A stretch of DNA of 64,000 nucleotides, from NCBI RefSeq assembly GCF_029814935.1, contig NZ_CP104582.1, positions 1,922,001 to 1,986,000 on the forward strand, read 5' to 3'. Source of the stretch: Pseudomonas sp. GD03919 (GTDB taxonomy: Bacteria > Pseudomonadota > Gammaproteobacteria > Pseudomonadales > Pseudomonadaceae). Positions 11,642 to 19,983 of this stretch are shown here, in pieces (positions within the stretch are counted from its first letter, which is position 1; each line of letters opens with the position of its first letter). The notes below the pieces were generated by a model. It was given only the letters and a program-made list of their open reading frames with translations, did not search any database and was not told where the DNA came from. The position numbers were made by a program, and so were the translations under genes.

Positions 11642-13952
11642 CCTCGTCAGGCAGCCAGGTGTCGAGCATGGCTGCCAGTTCTTCACGGCGGAAGGGTTTG
11701 GCCAGATAGTCGTTCATGCCGGCGGCGCGGCAGCGTTCGCGGTCATCGGGCAGCGCATTGGCGGTCAGGGCGATGATGGGCAGTTGTAGCCAGCGACCGT
11801 TGTTGCGAATGCGGCGGCTGGCTTCATAGCCGTCCATCACTGGCATATTGCAGTCCATCAGGATCAGGTCGATGGGCTCCTGCTCCAGCATCTCCAGGGC
11901 TTCAGCGCCATGGGCTGCGACCTGAACCTGATAGCCGAGCTTGACCAGTATGCCCTTGGCGACCATCTGGTTGACCGGGTTGTCTTCGACCAGCAGCACG
12001 CGTGCAGTGCCCTCCCGTTCAGGCTGTTTCTGGGTACTGCCCTGCAGGGCGCTGTCGTCGCTGTAGAGCGTGTGCCGCAATACCTGAAGCAAGCCGTTGC
12101 GTGCCAGTGGGCGGGCGATTTGCAGCAGCGGCATGAGGCGCTGCGCCTGTTCGTGCGGCAGGAAGTTGCCATAGGCAGTGACCAGCAGCACGGCTGTGCC
12201 TATCGCCGGACGCATACCCGGCAGGCATTCCGGGCAATCGCTGATCAGCAGGTCGGCTTGCACGCCGAGCAGACTGGCATCGGTATCCAGGCGCTGATAG
12301 CTCAGTCCCCAGGTTGGCAGCCATTGGCTGAGCATCTGTTGCAGGCCGCTGCTGGCCGGGGTCAGTGCGACGATGCGACCCTCCAGCACCGGCTGTGTAC
12401 TGGCAGGCGTATGGGCGGGTAACGGCAGCTCGGCGCAAAACTCGCTGCCAAAGCCTTCTTTCGATTGCAGGCTCAGCTTGCCGTGCATGGCTTCGCACAG
12501 GCGCCTTGTCAGGGCCAGGCCAAGGCCGGTGCCGCCATATTCACGGGTGATGGCGATTTCGGCTTGGGCAAAGGGCTGAAAAATGCGTGCCTGGGCATCT
12601 TCGGCGATACCGATGCCGGTATCGCGCACACGGATGCAGATGCCATCCGTGTTGCGCTCGACGATCAGGTCGACGCGGCCGAAACGGGTAAATTTGAGGG
12701 CATTGGACAGCAGGTTGATAACGATCTGGCGCACCCGCGTCGGATCGCCCAGCACCTGTGCCGGCAGTGCCGGGTCGATCAGGCAGGTCAGCTCTACTGC
12801 GCTGGCGGCGTTCTGCGACAGCAGGCTGGCGGTTTCCTCGGCCAGGGCGCCGAGGTCGAAGGGAATCGTCTCCAGCTCCAGCTGGCCGGCTTCGAATTTG
12901 GACAGGTCGAGAATGTCGTTGAGCAGTTCCACCAGCACCTTGCCGGAGTCATGGGCGATGCCCAGTTGCTGGCGTTGTTCAGCGCTTAGCGGGCCATCCA
13001 GAGCCAGTGCCAGCATGCCGAGCAGACCATTGAGCGGCGTGCGGATTTCATGGCTCATGTTGGCGAGGAAGGCCGAACGTGCCTGCGCCATGTTCAGGGC
13101 CATGCTGCGTGCCGTCTCCAGCTCGCTGTTGGACTGGCTGAGGCGGGCATTGGTGGCCTTGAGTTCGGCGGTGCGCGCCGAGACGATGTTTTCCAGCTCA
13201 CTCAGGTACTGGGTCAGGCGATCCTCGGCATTGCGCCTGTGCGCGATCTCCTGGGCGATGCTCGACAGTTGGCGGTTGGTGACCTCTACCAGCGTACCGA
13301 TCTCGTCACGCTCGTGGCCCTTGGGGCAGGGCACCGGGCGATGGTGCGGGTCTTGCGGGTTGCGCTCGCTGAGTGCGCGAATCACCCCGGTCAGGGGCTT
13401 GGTCAGCATGAAATAGAACAGCACCAGCAGAATCAGCGACAGCAGCAGGCTGCGCGCGAAACCGGTGAGCAGAGTCAGCAGCGAACGTCTGAGAAAGTGA
13501 CTGCCGAAGGCATAAGTGTCGACTTCCAGGCGTAGAAAGCCCAGTGCTTCGTTGGGGGCATGGCTGACGTGGAGTGGGTCTTGGAACTGCCGCTGGGCCC
13601 CGAACAGGCTGTCGCTGAAGACCCGGTAGCGGCTTTCCCGGCGCGGGCGGCTGACGCTGGCCAGCACCAGACCGTTGTTGTCGATCAGTTCGGCGCGGGT
13701 TACGGCTGGCGAGCGCAGCAGGCCGAGGACCAACTCCTGCGCCAGTTCGGCGTCGATGTTGTAGGCAATGCGCGCAGCGGGGTTGTGGCTGATTTCCAGC
13801 AGCGCACGAATCTCGCGGTTGATGGAGGCCTCTTCACTGGCATAATCGACGGCCACCTGGGTGACGCTCAGCAGCGTGCCAAGGATAAATGCCACCAGCA
13901 CGGTCAGGCCGGCCTGTTTGAATGACAGGCGTTGGGTGAGCGGAATATCCAT
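11631..13952 (-). CDS. Hybrid sensor histidine kinase/response regulator
   Basis: 773-aa membrane sensor. TM1 is near residues 13-35, followed by a ~130-aa periplasmic domain, TM2 near 165-190 and HAMP. A coiled coil leads to the HisKA domain with phospho-His in MSHEIRTPLNGLLGM. The HATPase_c domain has N (LLSNALKFT), G1 (VRDTGIGI) and G2 (EYGGTGLGLAL) boxes. A degenerate receiver-like stretch follows, then a C-terminal receiver with the acidic pair and phospho-Asp in LILMDCNMPVMDGYEASRR. No Hpt domain is present, so phosphorelay must use a separate Hpt protein. The start MDIPLTQRLSFKQ was chosen because it directly precedes TM1. The ligand is unknown. Confidence 0.85.
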   Translation of the reverse strand: MDIPLTQRLSFKQAGLTVLVAFILGTLLSVTQVAVDYASEEASINREIRALLEISHNPAARIAYNIDAELAQELVLGLLRSPAVTRAELIDNNGLVLASVSRPRRESRYRVFSDSLFGAQRQFQDPLHVSHAPNEALGFLRLEVDTYAFGSHFLRRSLLTLLTGFARSLLLSLILLVLFYFMLTKPLTGVIRALSERNPQDPHHRPVPCPKGHERDEIGTLVEVTNRQLSSIAQEIAHRRNAEDRLTQYLSELENIVSARTAELKATNARLSQSNSELETARSMALNMAQARSAFLANMSHEIRTPLNGLLGMLALALDGPLSAEQRQQLGIAHDSGKVLVELLNDILDLSKFEAGQLELETIPFDLGALAEETASLLSQNAASAVELTCLIDPALPAQVLGDPTRVRQIVINLLSNALKFTRFGRVDLIVERNTDGICIRVRDTGIGIAEDAQARIFQPFAQAEIAITREYGGTGLGLALTRRLCEAMHGKLSLQSKEGFGSEFCAELPLPAHTPASTQPVLEGRIVALTPASSGLQQMLSQWLPTWGLSYQRLDTDASLLGVQADLLISDCPECLPGMRPAIGTAVLLVTAYGNFLPHEQAQRLMPLLQIARPLARNGLLQVLRHTLYSDDSALQGSTQKQPEREGTARVLLVEDNPVNQMVAKGILVKLGYQVQVAAHGAEALEMLEQEPIDLILMDCNMPVMDGYEASRRIRNNGRWLQLPIIALTANALPDDRERCRAAGMNDYLAKPFRREELAAMLDTWLPDEVTR

Positions 13953-14060
13953 GTATGCGCGCGTGGTCTCTGATCCTTGGCTCGTGCCAAGCATAGCTGA
14001 TCGCGACCCTTCACTGGCAGATGCTGCACGATACGGCTGTGCATAAAGGAGAACTATAGA

Positions 14061-14951
14061 GTGGATTCGCGATTGCTGGACTTTCTGGCCCGTGCCGAAC
14101 AGGTGCTGGCGCGTCTCGAGCCCATGCTGCCCGCGCAGCGTCCTCAGCTGGACTGGAACACCTGCATGGCCGCCCGCTGGGTGCGTGATGGTCGCAGTGG
14201 TTATCTGCGGCCTTTGCAGGTCAGCCTCGATCTGTCGCTGAGTGACTTGCTGGGGGTGGATGCTCAGCGCGAGCAACTGGCACGTAACACGCGGCAGTTC
14301 GTGATGGGGTTGCCGGCCAATCATGCCTTGCTCTGGGGCGCGCGCGGTACCGGCAAATCCTCGCTGGTGCGTGCCTTGCTGGCCGAGCATGCCAGGGCCG
14401 GTCTGCGCCTGATCGAGATCGAGCGTGATCATCTGGCTGAGCTGCCGCGTGTGGTGGAGCTGCTGGCCGGTTTACCACAGCGTTTCGTGCTGTTTTGCGA
14501 TGACCTGTCGTTCGAAGCGGGCGAGGGCGACTACCGGGTGCTCAAGAGTGTGCTCGATGGCTCGCTGGAGCAGGCGACGGATAATGTGCTGCTGTACGCC
14601 ACCTCAAACCGCCGCCATCTGGTGCCTGAGCAACAGAGTGATAACGAGAACTGGACGAGGGTCGACGGCGAACTGCACCCCAACGAGGCTGTTGAGGACA
14701 AGATCGCACTGTCCGACCGTTTTGGCCTGTGGCTGTCGTTCTATCCCTTCAGTCAGGAGCACTTCCTGATCGTCGTGCGCCACTGGATTGGCGTACAGGC
14801 GCGCCAGGTCGGGTTGGACTGGAGCTGGGACGAGGCCCTGGAAAAGGCCGCCATCCGCTGGGCGCTGGGGCGTGGTAACCGCAACGGCCGCTGCGCCTAT
14901 CAATTTGCCCGCCATTGGGTCGGGCTGCAACTGCTGGAGCAACAGATATGA
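14061..14951 (+). CDS. DUF815 family P-loop ATPase
   Basis: 296-aa AAA-type ATPase of the DUF815 family. Walker A is WGARGTGKSSLVRAL and Walker B-like is FVLFCDDLSFEAGE; a sensor-like TSNRRHLVPE follows. Its cellular role is not established. It starts with GTG at 14061 behind AAGGAG. Its TGA overlaps the next ATG (ATGA), so it is translationally coupled to the methionine sulfoxide reductase. Confidence 0.88.
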   Translation: MDSRLLDFLARAEQVLARLEPMLPAQRPQLDWNTCMAARWVRDGRSGYLRPLQVSLDLSLSDLLGVDAQREQLARNTRQFVMGLPANHALLWGARGTGKSSLVRALLAEHARAGLRLIEIERDHLAELPRVVELLAGLPQRFVLFCDDLSFEAGEGDYRVLKSVLDGSLEQATDNVLLYATSNRRHLVPEQQSDNENWTRVDGELHPNEAVEDKIALSDRFGLWLSFYPFSQEHFLIVVRHWIGVQARQVGLDWSWDEALEKAAIRWALGRGNRNGRCAYQFARHWVGLQLLEQQI

Positions 14952-15430
14952 TTGACCTTTCCCAGGCCGGGGCTGACCTCGACGGCTATCCCCTGTTGAG
15001 CGCGCAACTGCAGGCGCTGCTCAGCGGTGAGCGTGACTTCATCGCCAATGCCGCGCAGTTTTCGGCCTTTCTGTTTCACGAGTTGCCTGACCTGAACTGG
15101 GCTGGCTTCTACCTGGTCAAGGACGGTGAACTGGTACTCGGCCCGTTCCAGGGCAAGGTGGCCTGCGTGCGCATTCCCTTTGGGCGTGGTGTCTGCGGCG
15201 CTGCCGCGGCGAGCTTGCAAACCCAGCGAGTCGAGGATGTGCATGCCTTCCCAGGGCACATTGCCTGCGACAGTGCATCGAACAGTGAGCTGGTGGTGCC
15301 TCTGGTCAAGGAAGGGCGGCTGATCGGCGTGCTGGATCTGGACAGCCCGTCGGTGGGGCGTTTCACCGAGGTGGATCAGACCGGTATCGAAGCGCTGGCA
15401 GCGATATTCCTGGCCGCCAGCGATTGCTGA
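14948..15430 (+). CDS. msrC: Free methionine-(R)-sulfoxide reductase (GAF-type fRMsr)
   Basis: 160-aa GAF-domain enzyme reducing free Met-R-sulfoxide with thioredoxin. Family hallmarks are NWAGFYLVKDGELVLGPFQG, the two cysteines in VACVRIPFGRGVCG and the resolving/catalytic Cys in HIACDS. The glutamate/aspartate pair in GVLDLDSPSVGRF completes the pocket. It overlaps the DUF815 ATPase gene by 4 bp, forming a two-gene unit. Confidence 0.9.
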   Translation: MIDLSQAGADLDGYPLLSAQLQALLSGERDFIANAAQFSAFLFHELPDLNWAGFYLVKDGELVLGPFQGKVACVRIPFGRGVCGAAAASLQTQRVEDVHAFPGHIACDSASNSELVVPLVKEGRLIGVLDLDSPSVGRFTEVDQTGIEALAAIFLAASDC

Positions 15431-15555
15431 ATACGCCTTTGGCGATGCGGGGAGACTCGATCCGCTAGGGGCGCTGCGCACACCGCTGGTTTGAGACGTT
15501 GCCGAAGCTGATTTCGCAATTGGTGCGCACGGCGCACCCTACGAAGCAGGCGTGT

Positions 15556-16218
15556 TCAGCGCTTGGCGCCGATCTTCTCCAGTGTGCGCAGTTCACGCGG
15601 CAGCAGTTGCTGTGTGGATGCGCGGGCCTTGATACGCTCGTAGTGCGCCAGCAGGTTCGGCCAGCGGCCGGCATCCAGGGTTTCCCCACCGTGCTCCATG
15701 TTGAGCAACTGGCTGGCCAGTGCCAGGTCGGCCATGGACAGTTGTTCGCCAAGGAAGTAGGGCGCGTTACCCAACGTGGCCTCGAAATAGTCGAAGTGGT
15801 TGGGCAGCTTGTCCTTGAGCGTCTGCTGCACCTTTTCCTCATCGCATGGCTGACCCATGGTGGCTTTCAGCACGCGGTTGCGAAATACGGTGAAGGTACA
15901 CAGCGGCGCCAGCTCGTAGTCCGCGTATTTTTCCAGCCAGCGTACCTTGGCGCGTTGCTCCGCACCGTCGCCATATAGCTGCATGTGCTCAGGGTAGCGC
16001 TCTTCCAGGTACTGGCAGATGACGCTGGAGTCCGCCAGCTTCAGGTCGCCATCGCGAAAGGCGGGAATCCGGCCTAGCGGATTGAGCTCGCGAAACCAGT
16101 CCGGCTGGCCGAAGGGCATGACCACCTCGAGCTCGTAATCCAGGCCCTTTTCGATCAGGCACAGGCAGAGTTTGCGAACGAAGGGAGACAGGGGGGCTCC
16201 GTAAACGGTCAGGCTCAT
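15556..16218 (-). CDS. Glutathione S-transferase family protein
   Basis: 220-aa soluble GST. The thioredoxin-like N-terminal domain begins SLTVYGAPLSPFVRKLCLCL, with a Ser in the activating position. It has the cis-Pro LGRIPAF and the GSH-binding ADSSVICQYLEE motif, followed by an all-helical C-terminal domain. The substrate is unknown. Half of a REP-like repeat lies just 3' of it (about 15521-15545). Confidence 0.88.
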   Translation of the reverse strand: MSLTVYGAPLSPFVRKLCLCLIEKGLDYELEVVMPFGQPDWFRELNPLGRIPAFRDGDLKLADSSVICQYLEERYPEHMQLYGDGAEQRAKVRWLEKYADYELAPLCTFTVFRNRVLKATMGQPCDEEKVQQTLKDKLPNHFDYFEATLGNAPYFLGEQLSMADLALASQLLNMEHGGETLDAGRWPNLLAHYERIKARASTQQLLPRELRTLEKIGAKR

Positions 16219-16272
16219 TACAGCTCCTATTCGGCGGTCAACGTGGTTGACTAAGTGAAGGCGGTCGTCTGC

Positions 16273-17037
16273 TCAGTCGTAGATGTTCTTCTTCTTCCAG
16301 TCGTCTTCCAGGTCCTTCAGACCTTCGGTCAACTGGCTGGGTTCATCCGCGTTGGGTACGTTGTTGTTGAGCACCAAGGCATTGGCGCGCGCCAATTGCT
16401 CTTCGAAACGCTTGAGCTGCGTCTGGTAAGGGGTCGGGTCAGGTTGCTTGCGCAGGTATTGCACGCCGCGTTCGAAGGCCAGGCGGGCCTGGCCGGGTTG
16501 ATTCTGCTGCATGGCCGTCTGGCCCAGGGTGCTGAAGAACTCGATATGCACCAGTACCAGCATCTGACGAATCTGCTTGAGCCAATGCTTGCCATCGCCC
16601 GCGGGTAGCAGGCCGGCCTGAACCGAACCGGTGATCAGGGCATGCAGATTTTCCAGCAGGAAACGCACGTCCTTGGCCTTGGCTTCGTTGGCGATGGGCT
16701 GCGGCGGGTTCTTCACGGCAATGGATTCGCCTTGAGCGACCTGGGCCTTGAGCGTGTCGATATCGGTCTTCAGTTTGGTGTTCTGCTTGTCCAGCGGCAG
16801 CAGGCGTTCGCTGACTTGCAGCTGCAACTGGCTCAGCAGTAGCTTCAGCTGCGGTGTCATCAGCTGCCCAGGCATGCGTTCGGAGATATCCTGGCAGCGA
16901 CGAATGCGGTCGAGCAGATCAGCGCGCTGGCGCGCTTTCTCCAGCTTGCTGTTCTCGACGGCGTGGTTGATGTAGGCAATCACCATCAGCAGGGCGATGC
17001 CGCCGACGATCAGCATGGTTATCACGAGTGCGGACAC
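16273..17037 (-). CDS. Membrane-anchored coiled-coil protein of unknown function
   Basis: 254-aa protein with one N-terminal TM helix (LVITMLIVGGIALLMVIAYI), then a cytoplasmic region with a Leu/Gln-rich coiled coil (LLLSQLQLQVSERLL, about 65-100). A TPR-like helical C-terminal domain follows (TAMQQNQPGQARLAFERGVQYL). No catalytic motif is visible. It looks like a conserved pseudomonad protein rather than island cargo. Confidence 0.7.
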   Translation of the reverse strand: MSALVITMLIVGGIALLMVIAYINHAVENSKLEKARQRADLLDRIRRCQDISERMPGQLMTPQLKLLLSQLQLQVSERLLPLDKQNTKLKTDIDTLKAQVAQGESIAVKNPPQPIANEAKAKDVRFLLENLHALITGSVQAGLLPAGDGKHWLKQIRQMLVLVHIEFFSTLGQTAMQQNQPGQARLAFERGVQYLRKQPDPTPYQTQLKRFEEQLARANALVLNNNVPNADEPSQLTEGLKDLEDDWKKKNIYD

Positions 17038-17158
17038 TGCTTGGGACCTCTCGAGAATCGACTTTTCGACCGAGTGTAGTGGCTTGGCTGCATGGCTCCT
17101 AGTGGCATATCGATTTATGGGCTGAAGTCTTTGATTTTAAAAATTTTTTAGAGAGAGG

Positions 17159-17187
17159 TTGACGACCCTCGAAAGGCTCCATAGAAT
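17159..17187 (+). promoter_or_regulatory. Sigma70 promoter of the tRNA operon
   Basis: TTGACG and TAGAAT are separated by exactly 17 bp and followed by a GC-rich discriminator (GCGCGCC), the pattern of stringently controlled stable-RNA promoters. It lies about 70 bp upstream of the first tRNA-Glu. Confidence 0.8.
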
Positions 17188-17259
17188 GCGCGCCACTTCC
17201 AGAGCAATGCTAGAAACAGAGCGAAGGAAGCCGGAAAGTTGCTTGATGTTCCGGGGTGT

Positions 17260-17335
17260 GTCCCCTTCGTCTAGTGGCCTAGGACACCGCCCTTTCACGG
17301 CGGTAACAGGGGTTCGAGTCCCCTAGGGGACGCCA
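17260..17335 (+). tRNA. tRNA-Glu (anticodon TTC), copy 1
   Basis: 76 nt with a 7-bp acceptor stem (GTCCCCT/AGGGGAC), anticodon stem-loop CCGCCCTTTCACGGCGG exposing TTC, TTCGAGTCC T loop and encoded GCCA end. Confidence 0.97.
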
Positions 17336-17350
17336 CTTTCAAGCTGTACT

Positions 17351-17426
<76 letters not shown>

Positions 17427-17471
17427 GATTTTCGAAATGCTGCTTCGGCAGGGTTTCAAATTAAGTTCCAG

Positions 17472-17547
17472 GTCCCCTTCGTCTAGTGGCCTAGGACACC
17501 GCCCTTTCACGGCGGTAACAGGGGTTCGAGTCCCCTAGGGGACGCCA
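17472..17547 (+). tRNA. tRNA-Glu (anticodon TTC), copy 2
   Basis: Identical in sequence to the first tRNA-Glu, located one duplication period (about 212 bp) downstream. Confidence 0.97.
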
Positions 17548-17561
17548 TTTCAAGTTGTACT

Positions 17562-17637
<76 letters not shown>

Positions 17638-17684
17638 AATTATGATCTACAGGCGTCCACTGAAGTCTGTAAGTCATTGAAAAT

Positions 17685-17706
17685 AGGGCCGGAAGGCCCT
17701 TTTTTC
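17685..17706 (+). terminator. Terminator of the tRNA operon
   Basis: Hairpin AGGGCC-GGAA-GGCCCT is followed by a run of T, 48 bp after the last tRNA. Confidence 0.85.
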
Positions 17707-17746
17707 GTTCCAGCGAAATCCACTGGAAACCGCCCACAGCCAGGAC

Positions 17747-17770
17747 TTTTAAGTCCATTTTTAAGTCCAT
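17747..17770. repeat. Exact tandem 12-bp repeat upstream of integrase
   Basis: Two head-to-tail copies of TTTTAAGTCCAT (17747-17758 and 17759-17770) lie between the tRNA-Gly 3' end and the integrase start. Direct repeats here could be recombinase arm sites or an operator for integrase control. Confidence 0.6.
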
Positions 17771-17862
17771 CTATATGGATGCTGTGGATGTCGGATTGTT
17801 GCTGGAGGAGCGAGGCCTGCGAGACAAGCATCTAGCCCTGACCCATGTTCAGGAGCTCGACC

Positions 17863-19701
17863 ATGGCACTCACAGACGTCTCTGTCCGGCAGGCCCGGAC
17901 GACTGGCAAAGACTATACCCTTCCTGACTTCGATGGCCTCTCGTTGGCGGTATCCGCCACCGGCGGTAAGTCCTGGCACTTCAGGTATTACTGGGCGGCC
18001 AAGCAGAAACGAATGTCCCTGGGTACCTATCCGGAGATTGCTCTCCGGGAGGCACGTGCGCTGCGCGATGAGGTCCGAGCCCTGTTGGCGAAGGGCATCA
18101 ACCCCAAGATCGATCGCAAGCACAAGCGCCGGGCTGTACGCCTAGCCAACGAGCACAGCTTCAATGCGGTGTTCCTCCAGTGGGTCAAGCACCGCCGGCT
18201 GGAGCTCAAGGAGGGGCGCAATAGCACCCTATCGCAGCTCCAGCGCATTTTCGACAAGGACGTGTTGCCTGCTTTGGGTGCGATGTCCATCTTCGAGATT
18301 CGCCGTCCCGATCTCTTGGGTGTACTCGCCAGGATTGAGAAACGTAGAGCGTTCACGATCGCGGAGAAGGTACGCACCTGGCTCTGGCGGATGTTTCGCT
18401 TCGCCATGGTGAAGGTGGAAGGGCTGGAGAGTAACCCCGCGTCGGATCTGGACGTTGTTGCCGAGCCCAAGCCGCCCGTTGCGAACAACCCCTTCCTGAA
18501 ACTGCACGAGTTGCCCGATCTTCTGCGCAAGCTGCGCGCATACAAGGGCAATATCACGACTCAGCTTGGTATCCGGTTGCTGCTGCTGACCGGGGTACGC
18601 ACTGGTGAGCTTCGTCTTGCCACCCCTGACCAATTCGATCTGGAGAAGGGGCTTTGGATCATTCCCCCAGAGGTGGTCAAGCAGCTCCAGAACGATATGC
18701 GCAAGAAGGGCAAGCGGTCCCAGGACATTCCGCCATACATCGTGCCCCTGCCCGCGCAGGCGATCGAGATCGTTTGCTACCTGCTCAAGGAGGTCAAGCC
18801 AGCGCAACGCTACCTGTTGGCGCACCGTAGCGACCTCAAGAAACGCATCAGCGAGAACACGCTGAATGCGGCGCTCAAGCGGATGGGCTATGAGGGCCTG
18901 CTCACTGGTCACGGTATTCGCGCCACGATTTCAACGGCACTCAACGAGGTGGGCTACCTCAAGAACTGGGTGGAGGCACAGCTCTCGCATGCTGACCCGA
19001 ATAAAGTCAGCGCTACTTACAACCATGCCCTGTATGTCGAACCTCGGCGGATAATGCTACAGGATTGGGCCGACCGGCTTGATCTGTTGGAGCAGGGAGA
19101 GGTGAAGGCTGCCAGCATGCACCTGACTATTCGCATCAATGGTGTGCCAGTGCAGGATGAAGGGGCGGAAGATCCTGCCAGGTTCGTTGGCTGTGACACG
19201 ATGCCAATCCTGATGTCGTCCATGGCGGATGGGCTGTCTGTTCAGCGCCTGTCGGCGGTTCCGGTGAAACCTGAGCCGTTACCGGCTGCCACCCTGGCAG
19301 TTTCGGAGTTCCAGCGCGAGCGGATGGAGATGCTTGAAACCTACGAGGCTCCCTACAATCTGCCGGTGGTGCAGTATGCCAGGCTGGCAGGCAAATCCCG
19401 TGACCAGATCAATCGCGAGATCAAGGCTGGCAAGCTGCTGACCTTGAGCATGGGCAACCGTGGTCAGCGGGTTCCTGACTGGCAGCTCGATCCGCTCAAG
19501 CAAGAACTGGTACATGCGGTGCTGCAGCGGGTGAAGGACGTCGGTTCGTGGCAGCTTTATCGGATGCTGGTACAGCCCCGTGAGATGTTGGGAGGACGAT
19601 CCGCCATTGAGGCTGTTTCATCGACCAATCTCCATGAAATCACTCAGATGGCGGTTCGTGATCTTGCTGGAGGTGGGTATCCTATAGAAGCGATTGCGTA
19701 G
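17863..19701 (+). CDS. P4-type tyrosine recombinase/integrase with a C-terminal HTH plus MbcA/ParS-like extension
   Basis: 612-aa protein. An N-terminal DUF4102 arm-binding domain (ARTTGKDYTLPDFDGLSLAV) is followed by a SAM-like core-binding domain and a catalytic domain. Catalytic residues are Arg246 (LTGVRTGEL), His350-Arg353 (GHGIR), His376 (LSHADP) and Tyr386. P4-type integrases normally end near 400-420 aa; this one continues for about 200 residues. The extension holds an HTH-like stretch near 505-550 (YARLAGKSRDQINREIKAG) and then W563, P, L576-GGR with AIEAV. That spacing resembles the Xre/MbcA/ParS (DUF2384) antitoxin toxin-binding domain. ATG 17863 is preferred over 17845 because AGGAG lies 7 bp upstream. 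The gene sits directly beside the tRNA-Gly target and a RES-domain gene. Confidence 0.88.
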   Translation: MALTDVSVRQARTTGKDYTLPDFDGLSLAVSATGGKSWHFRYYWAAKQKRMSLGTYPEIALREARALRDEVRALLAKGINPKIDRKHKRRAVRLANEHSFNAVFLQWVKHRRLELKEGRNSTLSQLQRIFDKDVLPALGAMSIFEIRRPDLLGVLARIEKRRAFTIAEKVRTWLWRMFRFAMVKVEGLESNPASDLDVVAEPKPPVANNPFLKLHELPDLLRKLRAYKGNITTQLGIRLLLLTGVRTGELRLATPDQFDLEKGLWIIPPEVVKQLQNDMRKKGKRSQDIPPYIVPLPAQAIEIVCYLLKEVKPAQRYLLAHRSDLKKRISENTLNAALKRMGYEGLLTGHGIRATISTALNEVGYLKNWVEAQLSHADPNKVSATYNHALYVEPRRIMLQDWADRLDLLEQGEVKAASMHLTIRINGVPVQDEGAEDPARFVGCDTMPILMSSMADGLSVQRLSAVPVKPEPLPAATLAVSEFQRERMEMLETYEAPYNLPVVQYARLAGKSRDQINREIKAGKLLTLSMGNRGQRVPDWQLDPLKQELVHAVLQRVKDVGSWQLYRMLVQPREMLGGRSAIEAVSSTNLHEITQMAVRDLAGGGYPIEAIA

Positions 19702-19720
19702 TTACTTCTTTCATGCCGGA

Positions 19721-19821
19721 GGGCGCCGGAGTGTTGGTAGGATATGATGTCGATATGACACAATCCATCCGTTTCAGGTTGGTTCTAGCCTATTATGGCC
19801 GGTAGCAGTTGGCCAAAGGAC
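19721..19821. repeat. Copy A of a ~100-bp diverged direct repeat (post-integrase sequence)
   Basis: This stretch begins 20 bp after the integrase stop. It is repeated at 29888-29989 with roughly four of five positions identical by eye and one indel. The best blocks are AATCCATCCGTTTCAG and CTATTATGGCCGG. It contains no plausible gene and marks the left edge of the first cargo block. Confidence 0.7.
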
Positions 19822-19983
19822 GATCAGATCGAGGAGTTTGAACATCTAATGCCGGCTTATAATTGACAGATGAGTTTCGGGATGACAGCTTGGACGCTCG
19901 CTCCGGCGGAGCCCCCTTTCTAAAAGATAAGAAACACCAGAGGTATAATTTTCTGAGCTCTCCGCCGTCACACAAACTTCATA

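Noticed and set aside
13953..14432. N-terminal extension of the hybrid kinase upstream of 13952
   Set aside because: The extra residues are low-complexity antisense of the DUF815 gene. A TM helix begins directly after MDIPLTQRLSFKQ.
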